In this document: positions 10,083 to 19,581 of the stretch, in pieces
Layout of the letters: every line of letters begins with the position of its first letter
Position numbering within the stretch: position 1 is the first letter of the stretch
NCBI RefSeq assembly: GCF_000485595.1
Contig: NW_014577296.1
Span: 52,165-74,664 of the forward strand
Origin: Priapulus caudatus
Lineage: Eukaryota > Priapulida > Priapulimorpha > Priapulimorphida > Priapulidae
Reading direction: 5' to 3'
Length of the DNA stretch: 22,500 nt
Made by a program: the position numbers and the translations under genes
Notes under the pieces: generated by a model
Seen by the model: the letters and a program-made list of their open reading frames with translations, nothing else
What the model was told of the DNA's origin: nothing
Databases searched by the model: none

Positions 10083-12836
10083 CTGCAAGGAATTAAGCAT
10101 ACAACAGTCATTAGTGCTTACTTCTTACTATCCTACTAGGAAATAATAGGAAATAAAATGAGTTAATATCTTACTAGGAATGCGTTGACGGCGTTCAGGC
10201 ACGGGCTTGTAACTGAACGTCTAACAACTGCGTATCGCGCAATGGTTATAGGCGTAAGCAACGAGCACGTAAACTGGCATATGTCCGTCGCTGCACCGCA
10301 CAAATTACACTAGTGATTCACTTCAGATGGCTGAATCGCTTCTCCTCACGTACTCCTCTGCGCTATGAGAATGATGGATGCGCTGCTGCCTGCTGCTGAA
10401 TTAACAGGCTTCACTCGTGAAGAGCTTCATCAAAATTCCGACTAGGATTTGCCTGGCAATCATTATTACATCCGGTTAAACACTAAACGTCGATTGAGAA
10501 TAATTACGCTTAGTTGAAACAAGTGTCGTTCATCAACTCTCAAGAAAGACTTGTTTGCGAAGTCAGGATTTTTAAAGAGTATCGGGATTTGTCGTGTATT
10601 CGGATGCTACGACGTTATACGATCGTTAAGATAGGGTAGACTATACAGTCACGGATTGCATACATTTAGCTGCGTGATGTTTAATGCATGCAGGTGCAGA
10701 TGCATTTGTTATCAAGAAAAAATCATTCAGCATAACACGGTAACTTGCCGACAAGTGCATACCAGTATGTACACGTATGTCTGACTGTCTGATCCCTTCC
10801 GCTTTATCTGTCTATCTGTAGCCGACACCGATAGCCCAAACTATTCTCATCTCATTTTCGCATGCGTTTAGATAGATAATCTGGTCATTTCTGTATTTAA
10901 GGAAATGCTGCTAATATCAAGTAGAGATAAACTGGACTTATCCATTTCTGCTGAATATAATAATTTTACGCAAGCTTAAAAAATTCATCGCGGTAAATAT
11001 ATCGTGCAATGTTGAATCCAACATTCAACGAGAAAGCATAGAGAAAACGTACCTCAGTTATAATTTATTAAAGTCTAATAGAAATTTAATTAACGTGCAA
11101 TGTCGCAAGAATTAGTGCATGCTTAAGCGGCTGCCCTGTTCTTAGGATGAGCTTGCGTGCACGCGAACAAATAAATGTAATAAACTTCCCTGAGATTTAG
11201 CGTGTCAATAGAAACCGACACCGATCCCGTTTCCACACCTGCTAAAGCGTTAGTGGCGATGTCAGACAACATTCCTTGGTTCAGTAATGGTAACGGGACA
11301 GCAAGTATCCCGAAGCTAACGTGATTGCGATCGCGGAGGCTTCCTACGTGCACATATGGCAGCAAGACATGCAAGGACATTGATAAAGAATTCGCGTCTT
11401 GTATGCACAGCATTAGCCTTAGCGGTGGCAGAGGGGCTATCACTGTCATCCCGCGTGGGCTGCCACGACCATGCCGGTGCGTGAGCCCCGCGCCTTGTAT
11501 TTTCGTGGAACACATATTAACGGAAATCCATGGATTCGTGCGTCCGTTACACCGCGGGCGGCCATTGCCGCTATACCGCGTCTCCAAATGTCAGGGTTGT
11601 CAGTGTTCGTAAATAATGGGCATGCATTATTCAGCTGACATCTCGCTGTGAAGCAGTGAACGCAAAGACGTAGCGGCTCAGCTTACTTGTATCCATTGCA
11701 ATATTTGATCAGTTGTTGTCGAGCAAGCTATAGGCTGGCGGCGCCTTGAATGCACTGCAAGCTTCACAGCCACGCGCTCTATCAATATAGACACGGGGAA
11801 CGTACGGTAATATCGTCTGTAAACAAATTTTTCTCCGTTGTTGATGGACGCAGGCGAAAACAAGGCTTATTCTAACGAACCCAATTTATGTAATATTCGG
11901 GGAAACTGCTGCGTCTAAGTTCGAGCAATTTAAAGTTCCTAACGTATATCGCTTGCACAAGGTTGCCTACTATCTCAGAGTAAACGACATTTCTCAGTAA
12001 TTATGAAGACCACAATTAGTATAGTGTCACATTTTCACACGGGAGAGTATCATGTGTTAGTATTCGAATGCGGCGCGATTGGCCAGAGAACGCATTTACG
12101 ATATGGGAAAAAACTAACTCATTGATCGTAACGCGTTGTTCGGTTGAATTATGTAAATATTGAGACTTCTTATAACCCGAATCTTTCTATTTATACACAA
12201 AACGCACGAGCGACGGTGAAACGCCCAACTAATTCTGGAACTACTCCGATATCTAAAGGACACATGCAGGCGACAGCAGTCAGCGTTGTCAGTGAATCTC
12301 ACCCAAAAGCTGTCAGGTAGTTTTTAGCTGTTATCAAGCCACGAGGCAGCATTCGTATTCGCATCCCCTATTACCTCGGAAAATCTTTCGATTACGAACT
12401 ATATGTATTCCAAATTAGTTTCTTTACATCGCACACGACCTGTTCACCAGCCTATACTAAGGGCTCGTGCATGACGTAAAATTTCCAATCGACGAGAATC
12501 AGTTCTCGTCGGTTAGTTAAGCAATATAAACGATAACAACACAAAAATTACGCGGTATACTTATTGAGTCGAATGATATGACGTTCGCGCGTCGGCAACT
12601 GTAGAACGAATGTCAGACGACGCGAAAGTGTTTCGCAAAGCGCGTTAATGATTGTAATTTAGTCGCAAGGCGTAAGTTGATAAGCCCTTCGCGGTGATTC
12701 CCGCCGCTAATTACTTCACTCACTCGTGCCGCGACATTGAAAATTATTAAAGGTTATCACTAAAGCCGAGAGCTGCGCCGTCGCATACTCGCTGTATTAC
12801 CCGTAGGCCTATTTTATGCAATGTTCAGTGCTAACC

Positions 12837-12886
12837 TTATACGCTTAATGCTATTATACGCTTAATGTTATTATACGCTTATGCTA
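12837..12886. repeat. 17-bp tandem repeat, three copies
   Basis: Units start at 12837, 12854 and 12871. The first two read TTATACGCTTAATGCTA and TTATACGCTTAATGTTA, and the third is one base shorter. It lies within the insulin-like gene intron. The core TTATACGCT also occurs in the separate minisatellite at 5399-5465. Confidence 0.85.
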
Positions 12887-12902
12887 CCCACGCTAATGTT
12901 AA

Positions 12903-12950
12903 CAAGAGTACATAATATAGAAATTATATAATCTCTATTATGTACTCTTG
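12903..12950. repeat. 15-bp perfect inverted repeat (hairpin) in the intron
   Basis: CAAGAGTACATAATA (12903-12917) and TATTATGTACTCTTG (12936-12950) are exact reverse complements with an 18-bp AT-rich loop. It could be a small foldback remnant. No flanking duplication was seen. Confidence 0.82.
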
Positions 12951-14552
12951 ATGTTATCTAACAATAAGCCAGTGATGTTCCTACATCGAGTAATTAATGC
13001 TGTTAATATGCGCCCCATAGGGTCGACTCTGATCTCTCGTTGTACTTTGTGCGGTATTCTGACGAGCATGCATCCACTGAGCTATTTTGCGAGTACTTTG
13101 CATGTCAGTTATCGAGTTTGCCCGTTAGATTTCGCGGCCCGAAATAACTCAACTAAAAGAGAGACGCATATATAGAGACGCTATACGGCTGGTAAAGCAA
13201 TAGGACTGAATTGAGCAGAATTTATTCTATTAACGATTTTACCATTATTATTTGCCAGAAAATCGCCCTTTTAACGTTAGACTTTCTATGTAATCGGACT
13301 ATGTTCTCAGGACTATAGTAAATGACATTTTCTTGTTAGAATTCTAAAAATGGTCTAGGTTTAAAAAAAAGAAAATAAATATCTAAATGCAGAAAACGTT
13401 ACTGCGATGCTGCGTCTAAGATTGTTTTCATTAGGATGAGAACTCCTGATAGTTGTAAAAAACTAAGCGAAACATTTTTAATCGAACGCATAATAGAAGT
13501 GTAACCTAGTAATATTTTGAGGACATAATTCACAATAAAATTTTCATGCACACAGAATGGTGCGCGCTTGGTTTGGGGACCACGTATACAATTTTGTAGT
13601 CAATTTCGTTTCAACCGGACAGCACGCGTGATAATGAAAATCAAACAGCGGTAACTGCCTAATAGGTAAGCTAGGTGTATGGCGGTCTTTGTTCAACGGA
13701 TGTGCTATCTTGCATTACTAATCATATTTTTTCGTTTTTAGTCTATATTATCTCTTCTAGAAACGCGATTCATAAGAAACCCGACGATAAGCGAGTTAGA
13801 AATTTAACAAGGGAAATGTATATTACCACGCGACAGTCACAGAGTAGGGACGGATGTGATTAGTTATATATATAGTAAGTGTTACCGGAGGGGCGGTGCT
13901 GCCGGACAATGCACGAAATGTCTCCATATATGTCAGTGTGTGATGTTGATGCTAGTCTATCGCATGTCGCGTGTAACAGGATATTGCAAGCAAACATTTC
14001 TGTTTACCGTCTCCCGGCTACTTTGCTGCGCTCGCCTCTAAATTGCTAGCACTAGCGGCTGACCAAATATAGTGCGATATGAATGGAATGCCTAGTGGCG
14101 GTAACGCGCGGTAGAGAACATGTCAAATTGTTGTTTCATCACTTTACATTTAATATGAATAGAACAGAGTCCAAATCTCTAAGGCGACATCCATATAGCG
14201 TGGTTGCAGTGAAGCACTGAAAAGAAAACACGCACGGTCTTAACCGTGCATGGTTTTATGTTTTTATCTGTGCGCGCGTTTTGCTTACTAGTAACGATGA
14301 ATTATGTATGTTATTCAGTAAATGCACATAGGAACATGTGGTAAGTGACACACGCACACACACACACAAGACAGACAGACATATGTAATGTATGTGCGCT
14401 CGAACTTAACGCGTTTCACATGCGGAGGAACATGCTGCGTGAATATATGTGGGCAAGCACGTGCGTACGTGCGTATGTGCCAAATGAACAATACACCGCA
14501 TGAGATGATCGAAGGGTCAGAAAGCCGAAGGATTCGAGTAGGTTCTACTCAC

Positions 14553-14730
14553 CTGACCGTTTGACGTCTACCTGCCAGTTGAAGCCTCGGCCCATGCACA
14601 CGAGCATGAGAGTGTCCGTTAGTCTCTTACCGCACAGTCTTGAATCGCCCTGCGTACTGCCACTGAAAACTATTAGGATCATCAATGTTGTACTCGTCAC
14701 TGCTGTCGCCACGTTGACGTCAGTTCTCAT
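14553..14730 (-). CDS. insulin/IGF-like peptide, exon with signal peptide and B chain
   Basis: This is the first coding exon of the same gene, 59 codons plus one base. The ATG at 14730 is the first in frame after an upstream TAA. Residues 1-28 form a signal peptide with a hydrophobic core (TTLMILIVF) ending GSTQG. The B chain follows, with LCG-x10-C spacing (C33 and C45, 11 residues between), conserved Leu at B6, B11 and B15, Val B18, and R-G-F at B22-B24. Position B20, normally Gly, is Met. A KR dibasic site (57-58) closes the B chain. The exon ends TCAG|GTGAGT, a near-perfect donor in phase 1, which fits the phase of the acceptor at 10083 exactly. The joined preproprotein is 176 aa if the TGA at 9730 is used. 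Only six cysteines are present, unlike the eight of typical molluscan insulins. No 5' UTR intron is evident. Confidence 0.92.
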
Positions 14731-15259
14731 TGTACTCGGTTGCCTCTTCACTATTACTCGCGTACAACTTTAGCCGCGATTCCGAACCGCCAAAATCCGC
14801 TCGAATTCACAGGTCCGTACAATGAGCTATATTTCCACGGCTAGAGTAACCGTCTGTACAGTGTACGTAAGAAAATCGTGAACGGAGATAAAAGGTACGA
14901 GATTCAATAGACTTGTGTATCTTCAATGACGGACAGAGCCTGTTTGCATAGAAAACAAATTTGTCTCTCCGTGTCTTCAAATCGGCGTATTTGATTAGTG
15001 TTTGTACCACAAGTATGCTATTTTGATCCTGTTACAATCTACTGGCTCTGGTCCGAGCTCTGCGCGTCAGTTCTCTAACTTCGAATGTTTCCTAGCAGAC
15101 TTACGGCAGCAGACGAAAGTAATTCACCATTAACGGTTATATTTATCAATGACGCTGCAGGGAAGCCGAGAGCGCTGAAGCCACGTGACGCACGCAGCCA
15201 ATGAGCGCCGAGCGTCACGTGACTGACTGGTTAATAGTGATTGAATCAGTGCGATGGGA
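14731..15259 (-). other. 5' flank of the insulin/IGF-like gene
   Basis: This should hold the 5' UTR and proximal promoter. A weak TATA-like AAATATAG (minus strand, about 14829-14835) lies roughly 100 bp upstream of the ATG, and another AT-rich TATA-like site lies near 15140. No pyrimidine-rich acceptor is seen close to the ATG, so transcription probably starts within this stretch. This is inference from position. Confidence 0.35.
15182..15221. promoter_or_regulatory. paired CACGTG boxes flanking a CCAAT box
   Basis: CACGTGACGC (15182-15191) and GCGTCACGTG (15212-15221) are exact inverted repeats, each with an E-box core CACGTG overlapping a CRE-like TGACG half site. CCAAT (15198-15202) sits between them. 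The cluster is about 450 bp upstream of the start codon of the minus-strand insulin-like gene. bHLH or CREB-type binding is inferred from the cores only. Confidence 0.38.
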
Positions 15260-16628
15260 TGATAGGCAGAGGGAGAAATGGGTTTATTTTCCGTTTCGTT
15301 ACGTGTCAACGTAATAACAAGCTTCTTCTTGTTATAATTGCCAACGAGTCAAAATGATATTTCAGTGTGTTCGCATTAAGAATACGACTCATGTTCATTT
15401 TTACTATAGAGTGGTCATTACCATTACTCTTATGCGTCTGAAATCTTTATACTGCTAATTGCATTTTCTCCTATCCCATAACATTTGTTCTTTGAGGATA
15501 TGTGATTGACACTTGATCACCGCGTCTGCCTTTATTGCGTAATTCGATGCCTATAATCATCTTTCCCCGCCCCACGCCCCGTGCGACACTCGACCATTGT
15601 CGTACCCTCGACTGCACGCGTATCGACGGGAAAATTATTCGTTTGCCTGTTAGAATCATTACCGTGGTCAGCGTATATACGACAACTGTCTCCGGCAACT
15701 TGTACTGTGTTCCGCAGCAAAATAAGACGAAACTAAACCAATTACGAGCCATTCGCTGATCTGATTACACGCACGTTTGAGCGCATTGATCAGGAACAAG
15801 CGTGACGTGCATGCGGCAGGCGCGCACTCTTGTTGGCGTGAGCGACCTCGGAGGCAGAGCTAACAAGAGAGAGAGAGAGAGGTGGGAGGAGTGAAAGAAA
15901 ACATCCATTACCTGTTTTTACAGATGTACGTTAGCCGAGTAATTGTTGTGGTCACTAACTACGAAGAAGCTATTTAAGTGCTCCGGTCAGGGCAATTAAA
16001 CGGTAATTAACTCGTTACGCAGAAACCTACTCTCAAGACGAAGGCTTTGATTGCCAATCTTTCTATAGGGCATACGAAAGAAGCAAATAAAAGAATTAGT
16101 CATATGGTTGAAATTACTTCACTCGAGAGGTTAATTACAAAACGCAACGAAGCCATTTTCCTCCGATAGAGCGAGCCAAGCTTTTAATGGCGCGTTCATA
16201 GCTACACGCGTCTGTTCTCCAGCGTTGAATCACCGCTTGATCGTCTATTCAGAGTCAATCTGTACTAAGCTACAAATCTTACGGTACGTTATATTTAAGC
16301 GCGTTTTTCTAAACATAATCCAGGAAGTTTTAACTCGTGCAGGCGTGCGTGTAACGCCTTCACTCTGTAATAAGGAAGAGCATTACTGATCGATCAAGGT
16401 AATAGCCAGAGACGGCTAAATCGCTGACTCAGATTGACCGGCGGGGGCGACAGTCACACATCCGTTACATGTGACGAGGCAGATTTCATCACATCCCACG
16501 GGACAGTAGTAACAGCACGACGCATTTGCTCTGTAGCTGGTGATTAAGAAGCCATCACGCTCTCGCACCATCTTGTATCTCATTACCCGGGGCGGACGTC
16601 GTCACTGTTCGTGTTCCTTTATCACCTC
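15260..16628. other. unique sequence, no gene recognised
   Basis: Mixed-composition DNA upstream of the insulin-like gene. Overlapping open frames on both strands at 15471-15759 have no recognisable motif. A short (GA)n tract lies at about 15866-15880. Part of this could be distal promoter. Confidence 0.45.
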
Positions 16629-16824
16629 TTACTTTATGTCACTGTATCTCGGGTGAGGGATGCACCCACGTCTTAACGTATGACATTTTACCCCAGGTGA
16701 GAGACGCAGACTTACCTACATCTTGCCTTACGTCACTTTATCCCAGATTAGGGTAACAGCCTTACCCTCGTCTTACCTTCTTCCCCATATCTCAGCGTAA
16801 GGTAATCCGTCAACGCCTCACGCC
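16629..16824. repeat. degenerate ~50-bp tandem repeat, about four copies
   Basis: Copies start at about 16629, 16673, 16723 and 16773 (lengths about 44, 50, 50 and 52). Shared features in order are TTA/TTG at the start, a GTCACT- or GACATT-like stretch, TATCTC/TACCCC/TATCCC, GGTGAG/GATTAG, and a closing GTCTT or ATCTT. Divergence is high and no reading frame is conserved. Confidence 0.6.
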
Positions 16825-17252
16825 AATTTGACGAAGTTCTCACTATAGCATCTAAAGTTACACTCTGCTACATTTTAATAATGGTAGTTAATCAGCTGAT
16901 TATGTGCAGGATTTGAATGCCTTAACGTTTGTCAACGCTGCGATGCGTAACTTAATACTAGTATTAGCGAAGTTTCGTAAAGCCGCAAGTTTTTCGTGTC
17001 ATATTTCCGCGTAGAATTACGTCGGTTAATTACAATTTCTTTTTAATTACCTGATGAAAAAGATTTTTTTCCAGACTTGACACAAATACATACATTTACA
17101 CATAATATTATAGCTGATCAAATATGTAGACACATACAGGATTCGAACACTAATAAGAACATATTCAAAACATATTTTGGATCATATTAAAAAATTTGGG
17201 AAGATTGTTGCATTTTCGCATCTTAGTAATCAGAATAATCAGATAATAGTAA
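16825..17252. other. unique sequence, no gene recognised
   Basis: AT-rich DNA. Three short AATCAG-containing direct repeats lie at 17226-17256, next to the end of the LINE-derived frame; they may be its degraded 3' tail. Confidence 0.4.
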
Positions 17253-18041
17253 TCAGCCTTCTTCGTTGATGGGCATGAATGGGGCGTCACCGACTTGACC
17301 AGTTCCTATACCGACTGTGTTTACTTTTCGTAAATAATGAAATGCCCGGCCGATGCTAGACTGGTACCCGTTCGCCACCTTCACTCCGGCAAGTATCCTT
17401 CGCTACACTGACGCTGTTAGTGTAGCGTGTGGAACTGTCGACCGGGTACCAGTCTAGGCCGATGCCAAACTGCATGCAGTGCATCTTCGTACACTCAGGA
17501 TACTCGTAGATTGAGCCCATGAGCGAGAGCGTGGAGTTTGGGCCGATGCGATGCATTTTCTGCGTTTTCTGCGTGATTATTATTTTGCGCAGGCACTCAT
17601 TTTGGAAATCCTCCAACATTTTTAATTCTTCCATTAAGTCCATGTTTCACTGTTATTTAGGAAGAAAGGTAAAACTGTGCATTCGTATAATTTCACTCTT
17701 GCTTCTATAGTATGATTTCCATAATTTTGCTCTTCTACCCATGATAATATTTCCCTCGTCATGAACCTACATTTTTTAGTTCGGACTCTTATCATATCGT
17801 TATAACCTCTTATATCATTAATTAAATCCCCTAAGTATGAATATTTGGTGCATTTTTTGATTACTTAGTTACTTATTAATATCTCCTTCTCTATCCTTTC
17901 TTTGTTGGTGAATTTTATAACCATTGTATTTGTTTTGTTCATATTAAATTCTAATCTTTTTGATTCAGCTAATCTGGAGCATGACTGAGCGATTTCTATT
18001 ACTGTTTTATAATCTCCAATTCCTAGAATATCGTCCATATA
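17253..18041 (-). pseudogene. non-LTR (LINE-type) reverse transcriptase relic
   Basis: The 3' part of a LINE reverse transcriptase in three frames. Block 1 (18041 to 17865) starts at the catalytic YMDD and runs through an RT-like LEFNMNKTNTMVI stretch to a stop. Block 2 (17855 to 17634) carries YLGDLIN and the segment RVKLYECTVLPFFLNNSETW, the usual post-palm pattern of LINE RTs. Block 3 (from 17643) carries a helix of the kind LKMLEDFQNECLRKI. Two frameshifts separate the blocks, and everything upstream of YMDD is missing. A 100-bp MITE interrupts block 3. Skipping it and one target duplication leaves the frame open to TGA at 17253-17255. The residues after the RT helix are not recognised. 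The copy cannot encode an active enzyme; the clade is unassigned. Confidence 0.82.
17348..17465. mobile_element. 100-bp foldback MITE with 9-bp target-site duplication
   Basis: The element spans 17357-17456. Its terminal inverted repeats are TAGACTGGTACCCG (17357-17370) and CGGGTACCAGTCTA (17443-17456), 14 bp perfect. It is flanked on both sides by GGCCGATGC (17348-17356 and 17457-17465). Inside is a second palindrome, CGCTACACT (17401-17409) and AGTGTAGCG (17419-17427). A palindromic CTAG base at each end means a 15-bp repeat with a 7-bp duplication is also possible. A 9-bp duplication would suit a Mutator-like transposase, but this is inference. It sits inside the LINE relic and so is younger than that copy. 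Confidence 0.88.
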
Positions 18042-18075
18042 TAATCATTGTCATCTTCTAAAACTACAAATCATC

Positions 18076-18140
18076 CGCTGACCGCTGTGGAGACGTGCGC
18101 CGGGCCTCGAATTTGGCGCACGTCTCCACTGCGGACAGCG
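18076..18140. repeat. GC-rich 26-bp imperfect inverted repeat
   Basis: Arms 18076-18101 and 18115-18140 match in 24 of 26 positions, with an inner perfect stem of 15 bp (GTGGAGACGTGCGCC and its complement) and a 13-nt loop. It lies between the LINE relic and the Penelope-like element and is much more GC-rich than either flank. No clear target duplication was found. It may be a separate tiny foldback element or a structured end of one of the neighbours. Confidence 0.85.
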
Positions 18141-18429
18141 CTTCATACTTGAACATCCCCGCGGTCGCGTGCTCATATCCCGCGGAACTGCGCGTCTCAT
18201 CCGCGCGCAGCGCTTAGGATCAACAGCAAAGCTGTGCCACGCAATCTTGTATCATGTCTCTCTGGATGAAGTCACCAACAAAATGCAGTAAGATGTATAC
18301 ATTACATATAGTAAAAAAGCAAATTATAGGCGGTGAATTATAATAAGTTACTGTACAAATGCCACGACTACTAATTCAACAAAGTTCTGCACATTGGACA
18401 AACGAAGGGCACCACAGACACCCTCCACA
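18141..18429. other. short unique stretch before the Penelope-like element
   Basis: The first 90 bases are GC-rich with CCGCGG and GCGCGC motifs; the rest is AT-rich. No reverse transcriptase frame is detectable here, so the retroelement is truncated at about 18430. No hammerhead ribozyme core was found. Confidence 0.45.
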
Positions 18430-18906
18430 CACTTCCTAGCAGGCCTAGCAGAACTGACTCTGACCAAAAAACAACTTCCAGTTTAACAACCACCACTACT
18501 TACAAATACAAGGTACAGCAATGGGCTTCACGATGGCACCGTCTTATGCCAACCTCTTCATGGACGATCTAGAACGCACGTTTCTAGCCTCCACAAAACA
18601 CAAACCGCTCGTCTGGAAGAGATTTATTGACGATATCTTCATTATCTGGACTTATGGCACCGCCGCCTGTGACTCATTCGTCACAGAACTAAACGACTTC
18701 AATCCCACTATTAAATTTACTGAATCTCACAGCGCGATCTGTCTCCCCTTCCTAGACGTACAGGTGCCATCGGCAAGGGGTCCTTGCACGCAGACTTATA
18801 TTGTAAACCCACAGCCTGTCACACGTACCTCAGGACAGATTCAGCCCACCCCAAGGCTCTCATAGACAACATCCCATACGGACAAATCCTCCGCCTAAAA
18901 AAAAAA
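18430..18906 (+). pseudogene. Penelope-like reverse transcriptase domain (fragment)
   Basis: The first recognisable segment is FLAGLAELTLTK. After a one-base shift in an A6 run (18466-18471) comes HYLQIQGTAMGFTMAPSYAN, the RT block that precedes the catalytic motif in this group. The catalytic FIDD (within RFIDDIFIIW, about 18629-18655) carries the two Asp residues. A segment IKFT...LPFLDVQV follows. A further shift near 18775-18780 leads into LHADLYCKPT...YL and IPYGQILRLKK, typical Penelope thumb sequence. The fingers region and N-terminus are absent. The enzyme would be inactive as it stands. Confidence 0.9.
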
Positions 18907-19581
18907 TTCGAACAACACGCGCTTCCCCATGCGCTGCCAGGAGTTCAGACAACTCTTCCTGAATCGGGGATACAAGGCAAATCTGCTAGACAAGTCTATA
19001 CAAAAAGCGGCCCAATGCCCAATAGACTCACTGATAGAACCCAAACCAAAGACAGTAAACACGCACCAACGAATTTCCTTCATTATGGAATACAACCCCA
19101 GCAACCCGCAGATCAAACAGATCATTCTAAAACACTGGCACGTTCTCTCCGCCTCACCGGCCCTTAAACACATCCACGACCACCCGTCCATCTTTGCCCT
19201 AAGCAGAGGTAAGAATCTGAAGGATGCGCTCATACGCGCAAGAATATCGACGCAGCACACTCGCCCTCTGCCTCCGCCAGGTACACGCCCTTGCGGGCTC
19301 ACACGCTGCTCCACGTGCAGCACGGTCAACTCACACACGGTCTTACCCTTTCCTCCCCTCTCAAGAAATCCATCACGCACTCCTTCACATGCAACTCCAC
19401 GAACCTCATCTACAAAATCTCCTGTCGCAAATACCCCACGGCCAGATACATAGGCGAAACGCAGCGTAGACTCAAAGATCGCATAGTTGAACACCTCCGT
19501 GACATGAGCAAACGAGACATGAGCAAACCTGTCAGCGCTCATTTTTCACGTGACAACCACACCCGAGCGTACTTTCAGTGA
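18907..19581 (+). pseudogene. Penelope-like linker and GIY-YIG endonuclease (frameshifted)
   Basis: Frame 2 from about 18908 carries the linker (FRQLFLNRGY, then SRGKNLKDALIRAR at about 19202) and a Cys-rich CGLTRCSTC segment (about 19294-19320). Such a Cys motif precedes the nuclease in many Penelope-like elements. A shift between about 19330 and 19366 moves to frame 1, which holds FTCN..LIYKISC (19384 onward) and YIGETQRRLKDR (19447 onward). These are the GIY-like and YIG motifs with the following conserved Arg, then EH and KPVSAHF. A 13-bp sequence is repeated at 19501 and 19516. A TGA ends the frame at 19579-19581. Confidence 0.88.

Larger units (their letters stand above)
10083..14552 (-). 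other. phase-1 intron of the insulin/IGF-like gene
   Basis: A 4,470-bp intron between the B-chain exon (donor G|GTGAGT) and the A-chain exon (acceptor TTGCAG|CT). Phase 1 in the C-domain region is the position and phase known for the conserved intron of insulin-family genes. It contains a 3x17-bp tandem repeat, a 15-bp hairpin, a short (CA)n near 14352-14368 and a GC-richer patch at about 11280-11600. Open frames of up to 154 codons (11123-11587 minus) overlap opposite-strand frames and match nothing I recognise. Confidence 0.82.

Noticed and set aside
11123-11612. 154-codon minus-strand frame and overlapping 95-codon plus-strand frame in the intron
   Set aside because: The patch is GC-richer, which lengthens frames on both strands by chance. 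No domain, signal peptide or matching splice sites recognised. The insulin-like exons join in phase without it.
14553-14730. Molluscan eight-cysteine insulin or relaxin/dilp7 type
   Set aside because: No extra cysteine is present in the B or A chain, and the relaxin-type R-x3-R-x2-I/V motif is absent from the B chain.
15471-15759. Opposite-strand frames upstream of the hormone gene
   Set aside because: No motif; the two frames shadow each other.
17135-17160. GTTCGAATCC-like B box on the minus strand suggesting a tRNA
   Set aside because: No A box, acceptor stem or anticodon arm can be placed around it.
18895-19542. 215-codon minus-strand frame
   Set aside because: It is the antisense shadow of the Penelope-like linker and endonuclease, whose motifs are on the plus strand.
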